A model generated the notes under the pieces. That model was not told the origin of the DNA. It was given only the letters and a program-made list of their open reading frames with translations, and did not search any database. Source: Billgrantia bachuensis (lineage in GTDB: Bacteria > Pseudomonadota > Gammaproteobacteria > Pseudomonadales > Halomonadaceae). From it: 41,738 nucleotides of DNA. The DNA lies in contig NZ_JAAQTO010000041.1 of assembly GCF_011742165.1 (NCBI RefSeq), positions 1 through 41,738 of the forward strand, written 5' to 3'. Positions 34,393-41,738 of this stretch are shown here, in pieces. Position 1 is the first letter of the stretch. The number at the start of each line of letters is the position of its first letter. The translations under genes and the position numbers were made by a program.

Positions 34393-34407
34393 TACAAATA
34401 GTTATCA
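34393..34407. promoter_or_regulatory. Fur-like site in the divergent promoter of the exporter/biosynthesis operon and the ATPase gene
   Basis: TACAAATAGTTATCA matches the 7-1-7 Fur consensus at 10 of 15 positions with a perfect right half. The 175-base region 34312-34486 is AT-rich around 34380-34440. A further weaker Fur-like stretch (AAATGAGAAACGCTTAT) lies at 34445-34461, close to the ATPase start. Confidence 0.5.
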
Positions 34408-34486
34408 AAAGCATTTGGTAATTATATGTAATACGTCGCATCGGAAATGAGAAACGCTTATACTCGTCGTCTGTATTCAAGCTGTG

Positions 34487-35338
34487 ATGACGCCGATGAA
34501 CACTTCTCGCTCCCAAGCTTGCCGCCTACTGAGCGAAGGCCTGACCGCCGGCTACCAGGATCGTCGCGTTCTCGAGAACGTCGATTTTCGCGTCGCCGAG
34601 GGCCGCCTCACGGTGCTGCTAGGCCCCAACGGCAGCGGTAAGTCCACGCTGCTCAAGACCCTGGCCCGCACGCTGACGCCACAGCGAGGTCGCGTGCTGC
34701 TCGACGGTCAGGAGATACACCGCTATCGCACTCGGGACATCGCCCATCGCTTGGGCGTCCTGCCCCAGAGCCCCACGGCACCCGAAGGCATGACGGTACG
34801 CGAGCTTGTCGGGATGGGGCGTTTCCCCCACCAGCGACTGTGGCGCCAGTGGTCGAAGCAGGACGAAAGGGCAGTCGCGGAGGCCATGGCCGTGGCCCGG
34901 GTCGCAGACTTTGCCGAGCGGCAGGTCGATGCCCTTTCCGGCGGCCAGCGCCAACGTTGCTGGATCGCCATGGTGCTGGCACAAGACACCGATCTTATCC
35001 TGCTTGACGAGCCGACCACCTTTCTTGATCTCAAGGTCCAGGTCGACCTGCTGGAGCTGCTCGTACGGCTGGCCCACGAACGTGGCCGAACCCTGCTGGT
35101 AGTACTTCACGACCTCAACCTGGCCGCCGCCCATGCCGATGTGCTGGTGATGATGCGTGACGGCCGCATCGAGCATAGCGGCCCCCCAGAGGCGGTCTTC
35201 ACCGCGGCGAACCTGAAGCGAGTCTTCGATCTCGATGCCGAAGTGATCCATGCTTCCAGTACCGGCCGGCCGGTCTGCATCCCGGCTCTGGGCAGCGCCG
35301 CCTCCCCGACCAGGCGCCAGGAGGAGCTGCCGGCATGA
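34487..35338 (+). CDS. ferric-siderophore ABC transporter ATPase (FecE/FhuC type)
   Basis: The 283-residue protein has Walker A GPNGSGKST, Q-loop VLPQSP, signature LSGGQRQR, Walker B LILLDEPTTFLD and the His switch VVLHDLN. It powers a FecCD-type importer. Starts at 34484 (GTG), 34487 (ATG) and 34496 (ATG) are all possible; none has a clear ribosome binding site. Divergent from the biosynthesis operon, it probably serves the two permeases at 22208-24243, which lack an ATPase of their own. Its stop overlaps the next gene (ATGA). Confidence 0.88.
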   Translation: MTPMNTSRSQACRLLSEGLTAGYQDRRVLENVDFRVAEGRLTVLLGPNGSGKSTLLKTLARTLTPQRGRVLLDGQEIHRYRTRDIAHRLGVLPQSPTAPEGMTVRELVGMGRFPHQRLWRQWSKQDERAVAEAMAVARVADFAERQVDALSGGQRQRCWIAMVLAQDTDLILLDEPTTFLDLKVQVDLLELLVRLAHERGRTLLVVLHDLNLAAAHADVLVMMRDGRIEHSGPPEAVFTAANLKRVFDLDAEVIHASSTGRPVCIPALGSAASPTRRQEELPA

Positions 35339-36270
35339 GTGCCACCCATCGTTTCTGTGCTCTGGAAAGCCTCGCGCTGGGCGACCCCCTGGCAGGCAGC
35401 GCCGCCCACGCCGAGCGCAACCTGCTGCTCAGCTGGCCGCGGGCGAAATGGCAGCGCAGCCTGCGCCAGGCCAGCGACATGTCCGACGCGGTGATGACTC
35501 GGCTGGAAGCCATCGCCGAGGCGGGGCGGCGGGTCAACTTGATTCATCGGCGCGACCAGCCCAGCGAACGCCACTGCCTCTACTTGATGCCCGAGAATCG
35601 CCGTTTCGAGGTAACACGCGAGGAGCTGCCCGTCTTTCTGGACGCGCTGGGGCGAGACGAGCCGTTAACAAGCTGGGAAGCGTCCCCTCCTGCCGGCCCG
35701 TTGCTGCTCTGCTGCACCCATGGCAAAAAGGACAAGTGCTGCGCCAAGTTCGGCTATGCCACCTACAAGGCGCTGGACGCAGCGGTAGCGGAGCGTGCCC
35801 TGCCCTTCGAGGTATGGGAGAGCACCCATCTGGGCGGCTGCCGGTTGGCAGCCAGTGCCGTGGTCTTTCCTGCCCTGCGCAAGTATGGCCGCATCAACGA
35901 GGAGGACGTTCTGCCGCTGCTCGAAAGCGAGATAGCGGGTCGCCCCTACTTGCCCTGCTACCGCGGTGACTCGCGCCTCAGCCCCATGCAACAGTGCGCC
36001 CAGGTCGCCGCGATGGAGTGGCTGGCAGCCAGAGGCATCCATGGCAACGTGTCGGTCGAGCAGCCAAGCGGCGAGGCGGCGAGCCATTGGCGGCTGGAGG
36101 TGGATTGGCGCAGCACCAACGCCTCGGGACGGCTCGCGGTCAGCTGCGGGCCGAGAATGCTGCGCCGCTACGATACCTGTGCCGACTTGACTGAAGCTCC
36201 ACCCTCGGCAAGCCAAGTGTGGGTAGCGACACAGGTCGAGGCCATTGAAATGGCAAAACCGCCTTCTTGA
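35335..36270 (+). CDS. sucrase/ferredoxin-like thioredoxin-fold [2Fe-2S] protein, candidate ferric-siderophore reductase
   Basis: The 311-residue protein matches the Suc_Fer-like (Apd1-related) family: CCTHGKKDKCCAKFG (residues 126-140) and WESTHLGGCRLAAS (161-174). In yeast Apd1 a [2Fe-2S] cluster is held by C-x8-C and H-x3-H. Here Cys127-x8-Cys136 is present, but the second histidine position is Cys169 (H-x3-C), predicting three Cys and one His ligand. The gene is translationally coupled to the ABC ATPase and followed by a binding-protein gene, so a redox role in releasing iron from the imported siderophore is likely. No NAD(P)H domain is present, so it would need an electron donor. Confidence 0.75.
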   Translation: MSATHRFCALESLALGDPLAGSAAHAERNLLLSWPRAKWQRSLRQASDMSDAVMTRLEAIAEAGRRVNLIHRRDQPSERHCLYLMPENRRFEVTREELPVFLDALGRDEPLTSWEASPPAGPLLLCCTHGKKDKCCAKFGYATYKALDAAVAERALPFEVWESTHLGGCRLAASAVVFPALRKYGRINEEDVLPLLESEIAGRPYLPCYRGDSRLSPMQQCAQVAAMEWLAARGIHGNVSVEQPSGEAASHWRLEVDWRSTNASGRLAVSCGPRMLRRYDTCADLTEAPPSASQVWVATQVEAIEMAKPPS

Positions 36271-36292
36271 ACTCTATGTCTCGAGTCACACC

Positions 36293-37168
36293 ATGCACAA
36301 ATCGTTCTCTCTTTTGCCCCGACTGGCCGGGATAATCGGCTGGCTATGCCTGGCAGCCACGCCATCCTTGGCCAGCAGCAACGGCCTGGCCACGCTCGAC
36401 TGGACCCTGGCGGAAACGCTGGTGGCCCTGGACGCTGCCCCTGACGCCGTCGCCCAGGTAGAGGATTATCACAACTGGGTCGGCGAGCCCCCGCTGCCTG
36501 GTAATGTCCTGGATATCGGGCTTCGCTCGCAGCCCAATGTCGAGCTGCTTGCGCACCTCGATCCGGAAACCATTCTAATATCCCCCATGTTCGGGCATCT
36601 GGCGCCTCGCCTGGAGCGGATCGGAGCGGTCGATACCCGGGAGATCTACACGCCGCAGGGAGATACCTGGAATCAGATACTCACCCTGACCCGAGAACTT
36701 GGCATGGCAAGCGATCGCCGCGATGAAGCCGAAGCGCTGATAGCGGCTACCGAAGCGCGTTTCGAGTCACTGCGTCAAGCGCTGCCGGAAGAAGCGCCCC
36801 CCTTGCTGATCGTGCAGTTCATGGATGAGCGGCATGTGCGGGCCTTCGGCGAACATGGCCTGTTCCAGGCCGTGATGGATCGCCTGGGCCTGGAGAACGC
36901 CTGGCAGGGGGAAACCAACTATTGGGGGTTCTCGCTGGTCGGTCTGGAAGAACTGCTCGAGTTGGAGGCACGCTTGGTGGTTGTGGAACCCTACCCCGTC
37001 GGCGCCGAGGAGAAAATTGCCGATAGCGCCCTCTGGCAGCACCACCCCAGCGTTCGCGATGGCAACTTGATCACCCTGCCGCCAGTATGGAGCTTCGGCG
37101 CCCTGCCCTCGGCGCAGCGCTTCGCCGAGCTGCTGGTAGCCGCGCTGGTTCGCTCCCCCGATGCCTGA
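36293..37168 (+). CDS. periplasmic ferric-siderophore binding protein (FhuD/FecB class)
   Basis: The 291-residue protein has a signal peptide (LPRLAGIIGWLCLAATPSLAS) and a class III binding-protein body: TLDWTLAETLVALDAAPDAVA, RSQPNVELLAHLDPETILIS and the C-terminal PPVWSFGALPSAQRFAELL. The ATG at 36293 places the signal peptide at the N-terminus and avoids the 26-base overlap of the 36245 start. It belongs to the ATPase/reductase/binding-protein unit, but the adjacent convergent fhuB-like gene is its probable permease partner, as in FhuD-FhuB systems. Confidence 0.85.
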   Translation: MHKSFSLLPRLAGIIGWLCLAATPSLASSNGLATLDWTLAETLVALDAAPDAVAQVEDYHNWVGEPPLPGNVLDIGLRSQPNVELLAHLDPETILISPMFGHLAPRLERIGAVDTREIYTPQGDTWNQILTLTRELGMASDRRDEAEALIAATEARFESLRQALPEEAPPLLIVQFMDERHVRAFGEHGLFQAVMDRLGLENAWQGETNYWGFSLVGLEELLELEARLVVVEPYPVGAEEKIADSALWQHHPSVRDGNLITLPPVWSFGALPSAQRFAELLVAALVRSPDA

Positions 37169-37199
37169 AAGCCTGACATCGACTGCTGACGGGCCTTGT

Positions 37200-39194
37200 T
37201 CAAAGTCTCCTCAGCCCCCACATGAAGTAGGCGCCACCGATCAGCGAGGCAACCAGGCCGGCTGGTATCTCGTAGGGGAAGATGATCTGGCGACCCACCC
37301 AATCGGCCAGCACCATTAGCAACATTCCCACCAGTGCCGCCCCCAGCAGATGCTGTCGCGCCCGCGACAGACCCAGCAGCCTGGCCATGTGCGGCGCCAG
37401 CAGCCCGATGAAAGAGAGCGGACCTACCACCAGGGTGGCGCATGCCGTCAACAGGGCCACCACCAGCAGCAACAGCAAACGGGCGCGATTGAGCGCGATA
37501 CCCAACGCCTGTGTGGTGGAGGCACCCAATGGCAGGATGTCCAGCCAGCGAGTGAGCGACAGAGTACACAACGTCAGCAGTGCCGCCAGTGTTCCAACCG
37601 CCAGGGCGCTAGTAAGGTCGACATAATAGGTCGAACCGGCCAGCCAGGCGATGACCTGCTGCCCGCGCGGATCGCCACCTGCCAGCATCACGCTGCGCAC
37701 GGCATCGAACAGCGCAGTGACCGCCACCCCGGTGAGCAGTAGGCGCTCGGGCACGAAACCGCTGCGCCGATTGAGCATCACCAGAACCAGCAAGGTGGCA
37801 AAGGCACCCAGGGTGCCGATTCCGACCAGCATCCCACTGGTTGGAGCAGGGAGCAGGAAAATACCCAGAATCAAGGCGATGGCACAGCCACCGCTGATCC
37901 CCAGCACCTCCGGGCTGGCCATTGGGTTGGCGGAGAGGCGCTGCAGCAGCGTGCCGGCCACCGCCAGCATCAAGCCGCTGGCCGCCGCCGCCACCACCCG
38001 GGGCATGCGCCACTGCATGACGCTCCAATTGTCCGGCGACAGCCAGTACCAGCCATTCACCCCCTGCCCCAGCAGCAACCCCAAGCCGATGGCCAGCAGC
38101 AAGCCAATGGCCAGACGAACAGCCAGACGCCCGGGGGCGGGATGTCGGTTCACCAGCACGGCTGCCGGCTGCGGCGCCCGATCACCCTGCAGCTTCAAGC
38201 GCGGGATCAGCCACATCATCAGCGGCGCTCCCAGGGCACCGGTCACCGCACCGGTGGGAATCAACGTCGGCAGCACACCGGTGAAGCTCTGCAACAGCAG
38301 ATCGGTGGTGGCCAGCAGCACCGCGCCCAGCAGCGTGCCCCACAACAAGCGCTGGTAAAGACGCCGCGCCCCGGCCATGCGCACGATATTGGGTGCCGCC
38401 AGGCCGATGAAACCGATGACCCCCACTACGCTGACGACGCTGGCGGTAATGAAGACCGCCAGTCCCATCCCGGCAAAGCGCAGATACTTGAGCGATACGC
38501 CCAGGCTCTTGGCGCTGGCGTCATCCAGCTCCAGCACCGCCATTGGACGCAACAGGAACCAGGCAACCACGGTACCGATGGCTAATCGCGGCCATAAGGT
38601 CGCCACGCCGTCCCAGCCGCTCTGGGCCAGCGATCCAGCCCCCCAGATCAATAAGCCCGACAGTGCCTCATGATTGAACAATAACAAGGCCGTGGCCAAT
38701 GCCCCCAGATAGAGGTTGACCACCAGCCCAGCCAGCACCACCACGATGGGCGCCAGCCCACGTCGCCAGGCCAGCATGAACACCAGCCCCATCGCCAGCC
38801 CGCCACCGGCCAGCGCCACCCACTCGCGACCAATGTCCAGTAGTCCCGGGGCCAACAAGGTCGCCGCCATCAGCGCCAGGTTGGCGCCCGATGCCACGCC
38901 CAGTGTAGTCGGCGAAGCCAGGGGATTACGCAGCACCTGTTGCATCAGCACGCCCGCCAGCGCCAGGCCACCACCCGCCAACAGTGCGATGGAGAGCCTC
39001 GGCCACCAGGCATAGTGCAATAGCAGTTGGTCGACTTCCTCGTACGACGGAAATAGCAGGGACTTCAGACCCAGCGCCAGCCCTCCCTGGGCCTCGAGGC
39101 CAAGCCAGAACAGCACCAGCAGCGGCAGGCTCAACAGCCAGCAGGTCAGCGCCGGCGAAACGGCACGTATCGTATTTCCCGTCATCCCCACCAT
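37200..39194 (-). CDS. fhuB: fused iron-hydroxamate ABC permease (FhuB-like)
   Basis: The 664-residue protein is a tandem fusion of two FecCD/BtuC-type permease halves (about residues 1-330 and 345-664), the hallmark of FhuB. Each half has the family segment: [20 protein letters not shown] with [11 protein letters not shown] in the first, and [26 protein letters not shown] in the second. The ATPase-contact loops are [13 protein letters not shown] and [13 protein letters not shown]. It transports hydroxamate-type and some carboxylate siderophores. Starts at 39194 and 39185 are both possible. It is convergent with the binding-protein gene and divergent from a small gene and the second ATPase. 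Confidence 0.9.
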   Translation of the reverse strand: MVGMTGNTIRAVSPALTCWLLSLPLLVLFWLGLEAQGGLALGLKSLLFPSYEEVDQLLLHYAWWPRLSIALLAGGGLALAGVLMQQVLRNPLASPTTLGVASGANLALMAATLLAPGLLDIGREWVALAGGGLAMGLVFMLAWRRGLAPIVVVLAGLVVNLYLGALATALLLFNHEALSGLLIWGAGSLAQSGWDGVATLWPRLAIGTVVAWFLLRPMAVLELDDASAKSLGVSLKYLRFAGMGLAVFITASVVSVVGVIGFIGLAAPNIVRMAGARRLYQRLLWGTLLGAVLLATTDLLLQSFTGVLPTLIPTGAVTGALGAPLMMWLIPRLKLQGDRAPQPAAVLVNRHPAPGRLAVRLAIGLLLAIGLGLLLGQGVNGWYWLSPDNWSVMQWRMPRVVAAAASGLMLAVAGTLLQRLSANPMASPEVLGISGGCAIALILGIFLLPAPTSGMLVGIGTLGAFATLLVLVMLNRRSGFVPERLLLTGVAVTALFDAVRSVMLAGGDPRGQQVIAWLAGSTYYVDLTSALAVGTLAALLTLCTLSLTRWLDILPLGASTTQALGIALNRARLLLLLVVALLTACATLVVGPLSFIGLLAPHMARLLGLSRARQHLLGAALVGMLLMVLADWVGRQIIFPYEIPAGLVASLIGGAYFMWGLRRL

Positions 39195-39301
39195 CCATGC
39201 CGACAGCCACTTGGCTTCGGCCTCATTCTCTGCAGCATGCTTTCATCGGTCATGCTTCCGGCTCTTTCTCTTGAAGATGTATCGCTGGACGAGATCTTAT
39301 C

Positions 39302-39316
39302 TGAAAACGATTATCA
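39302..39316. promoter_or_regulatory. Fur box between fhuB and the cysteine-rich gene
   Basis: TGAAAACGATTATCA matches the 7-1-7 Fur consensus at 12 of 15 positions with a perfect right half. It lies 108 bases from the fhuB start and 89 bases from the small-gene start, so it could control both directions. Confidence 0.65.
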
Positions 39317-39404
39317 GTTAAACTGCATCGTTTCATTGGTTGACAGCATCACGCCCACCGATAAAAATGCAAATAAATCTCATTGAGATCTTTTGGGGTT
39401 CCTT

Positions 39405-39809
39405 ATGGCCGCAGAACGCTCCCAGCTTTATTACACCTGCGTCTTTCTGCACGTCTCCTTCCAGGCTATCCAGAACACGGTGGCTACCTCCGCCAAGCTA
39501 GACGAAACCCCATGCTGGTTGGATGCACAGATGCTTCGCATGCTCCTCAGTGAGCTGCAGCGCTGCCGATGGGAAGCCGCCCCGTTCAAGGAGGCTTGCC
39601 AGTTGCTGGATACCGCCACCTACCACTGTGGCCTGCTCATGGCGCAATGCCCGGCCGCCCTCGACCGCCAGCTCTGCCAGCATCACCTGGAAGCCATCAT
39701 GGCACCGCTGAAGCAAGCCACGGTGCAACTTTCGGGCAGTGCCAAGCGCACCTCTGCGAGTCATTCAGCATCACCCGCGCGACGGCTGCGTAGCTGGCTG
39801 GGATGGTAA
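39405..39809 (+). CDS. small cysteine-rich protein of unknown function in the iron cluster
   Basis: The 134-residue product (MAAERSQLYYTCVFLHVSFQ start) is predicted mostly helical and has seven cysteines, at about residues 12, 37, 54, 65, 75, 82 and 91, with a basic Ser/Arg-rich tail. There is no signal peptide or membrane helix. I do not recognise a family. It lies between a strong Fur box and an ABC ATPase gene 86 bases downstream that has its own Fur-like site. Its position suggests iron-dependent expression. A TTG at 39393 in the same frame is a less likely start. Metal or iron-sulfur binding is a guess from the cysteines. Confidence 0.6.
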   Translation: MAAERSQLYYTCVFLHVSFQAIQNTVATSAKLDETPCWLDAQMLRMLLSELQRCRWEAAPFKEACQLLDTATYHCGLLMAQCPAALDRQLCQHHLEAIMAPLKQATVQLSGSAKRTSASHSASPARRLRSWLGW

Positions 39810-39844
39810 GCACAGCCGAGCTTGATTTACCCGGTAGATAAGGG

Positions 39845-39859
39845 CAACGATTCTCGTTT
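39845..39859. promoter_or_regulatory. Fur-like palindrome upstream of the second ATPase gene
   Basis: CAACGATTCTCGTTT contains the perfect inverted repeat AACGA-TTC-TCGTT. It resembles the common AATGATTCTCATT Fur form with two C/G substitutions at symmetric positions. It lies 36 bases before the ATG at 39896. Confidence 0.45.
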
Positions 39860-39895
39860 ACCCTGTATAGATCGAAACCCATCAAGGAATCCAGC

Positions 39896-40663
39896 ATGTT
39901 CGAAGTCAAGGGCGCCACCTTCGAAATCGATGGCAAACTGCTACTGAAGCCCGTCGAACACTGCTTTGTGGAGAGCAAGGTCTACGGTTTGATCGGCCAT
40001 AACGGCTCGGGCAAATCGACGCTGGTCAAGCTGCTTGCCCAGCAGCAACCAGTGAGCCAAGGCGAAATTCGGCTCGACGAACGGCTCTTGAGCGACTGGG
40101 GTCAGCGCGAATTTGCCCGACGTGTCGCCTACCTGCCCCAGCATTTGCCCAGTGCGGAGAACTTGACCGGTCGCGAATTGATCGCCTTCGGCCGCTACCC
40201 CTGGCATGGCCTGCTGGGGCGACATACGGCCGCGGACAAGGCAGCGATCGAGCGGGCCATCGAACTCAGCCACACCGAGGCCTTTGCCGACCGCCTAGTG
40301 GATACTCTCTCCGGCGGCGAGCGCCAGCGCGTATGGCTGGCCATGCTGCTGGCCCAGGAGAGTCGTTTCCTGCTGCTGGATGAGCCGTTGGCGGCACTTG
40401 ATATCGCCCACCAGATGGAGGTGCTGGCACTGATTCGCAAGCTGTGCGACGAACTGAAGCTATGCGTGATCATCGTGCTTCACGACATCAACATGGCCTC
40501 GCGCTATTGCGATGAGCTGCTCGCGCTGCATAGCGGCCGATTGCTGGCCCACGGCTCGCCCGACGAGATGATGACCGACGCCACACTGGAAGCCATCTAC
40601 GGCCTGCCCATGCAGGTCATGCCCCACCCCAGCGGTGAACATCGAATCGCCGTGGCATGCTGA
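39896..40663 (+). CDS. fhuC: ferric-siderophore ABC transporter ATPase (FhuC-like)
   Basis: The 255-residue protein has Walker A GHNGSGKST, Q-loop YLPQHLP, signature LSGGERQR, Walker B FLLLDEPLAALD and the His switch VLHDIN. Its length and sequence style fit FhuC. The closest permease gene is the fused fhuB-like gene, so FhuB, this ATPase and the binding protein at 36293 probably form one importer. It has its own promoter region with a Fur-like palindrome and ends in front of a bidirectional terminator. Confidence 0.88.
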   Translation: MFEVKGATFEIDGKLLLKPVEHCFVESKVYGLIGHNGSGKSTLVKLLAQQQPVSQGEIRLDERLLSDWGQREFARRVAYLPQHLPSAENLTGRELIAFGRYPWHGLLGRHTAADKAAIERAIELSHTEAFADRLVDTLSGGERQRVWLAMLLAQESRFLLLDEPLAALDIAHQMEVLALIRKLCDELKLCVIIVLHDINMASRYCDELLALHSGRLLAHGSPDEMMTDATLEAIYGLPMQVMPHPSGEHRIAVAC

Positions 40664-40685
40664 GTCAGAAACTCCAAACGAAACT

Positions 40686-40708
40686 CGCCGCAGCCAAGGG
40701 CTGCGGCG
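40686..40708. terminator. bidirectional terminator between fhuC-like and sodA
   Basis: CGCCGCAGCC (40686-40695) pairs with GGCTGCGGCG (40699-40708) over a 3-base loop, a 10-bp GC-rich stem. Read leftward it is followed by GAGTTTCGTTT. It lies between the convergent stops at 40663 and 40736. Confidence 0.8.
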
Positions 40709-40735
40709 ATTCGGAACAATACCGTTGCGTTCAGG

Positions 40736-41347
40736 TCATGAAGTGGCCTGCTGGTAGCGGCGTTCCACGTCCTCCCAGTTGATCACGTTGAAGAAGGCGT
40801 TCACGTAGTCGGGGCGCTTGTTCTGATACTTCAGGTAGTAGGCGTGCTCCCAAACGTCCAGACCCAGTACCGGGGTGTTGCCGTGCATGTGCGGGCTGTC
40901 CTGGTTCAGGGTGTTCTCGACCACCAGCTTCTTCTCAGGCGTCACGCTCAGCCAGGCCCAGCCACTGCCGAAGCGGCCCAAGGCCGCCTTGGTCAAGGCC
41001 TCCTTGAAGGCATCGAAGCCGCCCAGCTCGCTGTCGATGGCTTGAGCCACCTTACCTTGGGGCTGTCCGCCACCGTTCGGCGACATCATCTGCCAGAACT
41101 TCGAGTGGTTGGAATGGCCGCCTCCATTGTTGATGACTTCCTGCCGCTTCGCTTCAGGCACCCGATCGATGCTGGCCATCAGCTCGTCTACCGGCAAGTC
41201 TTCCAGTCCGGTGCCCTCCAGGGCGGCATTGAGCTTGTCGACGTAGGTCTTGTGGTGACGCGAGTGATGGATTTCCATGGTCATAGCGTCGATGTGTGGC
41301 TCGAGCGCGTCATAGGCGTAAGGAAGCTCGGGCAGTGTATGCGGCAT
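40736..41347 (-). CDS. sodA: manganese-type superoxide dismutase
   Basis: The 203-residue protein starts [20 protein letters not shown] and has the metal ligands in MEIHHSRHH (His27), NHSKFW, and [19 protein letters not shown]. The NGGGQPQG and [15 protein letters not shown] segments favour the Mn type over the Fe type. The ATG at 41347 has an excellent ribosome binding site (GGAGGAGCGAAT); a longer frame to 41515 has none of the family sequence. It removes superoxide in the cytoplasm. Mn-SOD genes are commonly raised under iron shortage through Fur, which fits the neighbourhood, though I see no clear Fur box in its promoter. Confidence 0.93.
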   Translation of the reverse strand: MPHTLPELPYAYDALEPHIDAMTMEIHHSRHHKTYVDKLNAALEGTGLEDLPVDELMASIDRVPEAKRQEVINNGGGHSNHSKFWQMMSPNGGGQPQGKVAQAIDSELGGFDAFKEALTKAALGRFGSGWAWLSVTPEKKLVVENTLNQDSPHMHGNTPVLGLDVWEHAYYLKYQNKRPDYVNAFFNVINWEDVERRYQQATS

Positions 41348-41503
41348 ATTCGCTCCTCCATGAAGGCGATTGAGTTCAGGGACGTTCGTCCACGACTTCA
41401 ACCATCTAGCATGGCAAAAGCTGGCGCTTGACGCTAATAGCGAATTTGAAATTTCGATATAGCCAAGCCTAATGAACCGCAGGTGGCGGGCGTCAACATG
41501 TCG

Positions 41504-41529
41504 AAAGCCGGCCACCTAGGGCCGGCTTT
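41504..41529. terminator. terminator downstream of etfA
   Basis: AAAGCCGGCC (41504-41513) and GGCCGGCTTT (41520-41529) form a perfect 10-bp stem with a 6-base loop and A/T base on both sides. It separates etfA, transcribed leftward, from sodA. Confidence 0.78.
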
Positions 41530-41548
41530 CAATGCGCTAGCACAGAGC

Positions 41549-41643
41549 TTACAGCTTGCTTTCCAGCGCCGGCAGGATCTCGAGCAGATCACCCACCAGG
41601 CCGCTGACTATCGGGAGCGCTACCTGGGAGATCGAGATCTTCT
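41549..41643 (-). pseudogene. decayed partial copy of the etfA 3' end
   Basis: About 55 bases from 41549 onward closely match the true etfA end at 41644 onward, including the stop codon. Read leftward the frame gives GLVGDLLEILPALESKL followed by TAA, against [17 protein letters not shown] in the real gene. Upstream of that the similarity fades (QVALPIVS against QVADY, with an indel). This copy is in a different frame from etfA and lies after its stop, so it is not translated with it. It looks like the remnant of a second etfA copy or of a tandem duplication. Confidence 0.7.
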
Positions 41644-41738
41644 TTACAACTTGCTTTCCAACTCCGGCAGGATCTCGAACAGGTCGCCCACCAGGCCGTA
41701 ATCGGCCACCTGGAAGATCGGCGCCTCCTCGTCCTTGT
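41644..41738 (-). CDS. etfA: electron transfer flavoprotein alpha subunit, C-terminal end (gene enters from outside the window)
   Basis: The 30 visible codons plus stop read [20 protein letters not shown] and end ILPELESKL, the characteristic FAD-domain C-terminus of EtfA. EtfA/EtfB carry electrons from acyl-CoA and other dehydrogenases to the quinone pool. The rest of the gene lies beyond the right edge. Confidence 0.85.
   Translation of the reverse strand, partial: KDEEAPIFQVADYGLVGDLFEILPELESKL

Noticed and set aside
1..41738. tRNA, rRNA, insertion sequences or integrase genes that would mark a mobile island
   Set aside because: None could be recognised by reading; the only mobility hints are the low-G+C receptor and the etfA remnant.

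Overview
The window looks like a Gammaproteobacterial chromosome, most probably Halomonadaceae (Halomonas or a relative). This rests on the high G+C, tightly packed genes with ATGA/GTGA overlaps, acidic secreted proteins and the flavour of the housekeeping genes. The assignment is an inference from gene content; there is no rRNA or other marker in the window. Almost everything between about 3.0 and 40.7 kb concerns iron acquisition, so the window is a large siderophore and iron-uptake island set between housekeeping genes.

Left flank (1-2969): dinG (partial) and rhlB on the minus strand, then a small basic protein overlapping xthA on the plus strand. Energy module (3005-7904, minus): a six-gene TonB2-type operon in the order DUF3450 protein, large ExbB-like TtpC, ExbB, ExbD, TonB, TPR protein. 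A 13/15 match to the Fur 7-1-7 consensus lies upstream. Divergent from it is a 1017-residue secreted protein with three CBM2-like modules, a beta-helix and RTX repeats (8285-11338).

Receptor block (11560-21470): an IutA-like receptor, an AraC-family regulator, a FhuA-like receptor, a second FhuA-like receptor on the minus strand with visibly lower G+C, and a fourth receptor of the carboxylate-siderophore type. Fur-like sites precede the receptors.

Biosynthesis/export/uptake operon (34311 down to 21552, minus): MFS exporter, SbnC-like, SbnF-like, SbnG-like (citrate synthase), SbnH-like (decarboxylase) and SbnE-like genes, then a periplasmic binding protein, two FecCD permeases and an RraA-fold protein. 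Three NIS synthetases plus an SbnG and an SbnH homologue are the signature of a staphyloferrin-B-type siderophore. However, no homologues of sbnA/sbnB, which make L-2,3-diaminopropionate, are present here.

Second uptake block (34487-40663): an ABC ATPase, a sucrase/ferredoxin-like [2Fe-2S] protein (candidate ferric-siderophore reductase), a periplasmic binding protein, a fused FhuB-type permease, a small cysteine-rich orphan protein and a second ABC ATPase. Right flank: Mn-type superoxide dismutase and the 3' end of etfA, followed by a decayed partial copy of the etfA 3' end.

Together the genes form a nearly complete circuit: make the siderophore, export it, recapture it and other siderophores at the outer membrane, energise that step through the TonB2 complex, carry it across the inner membrane by two ABC systems, and probably release iron by reduction.
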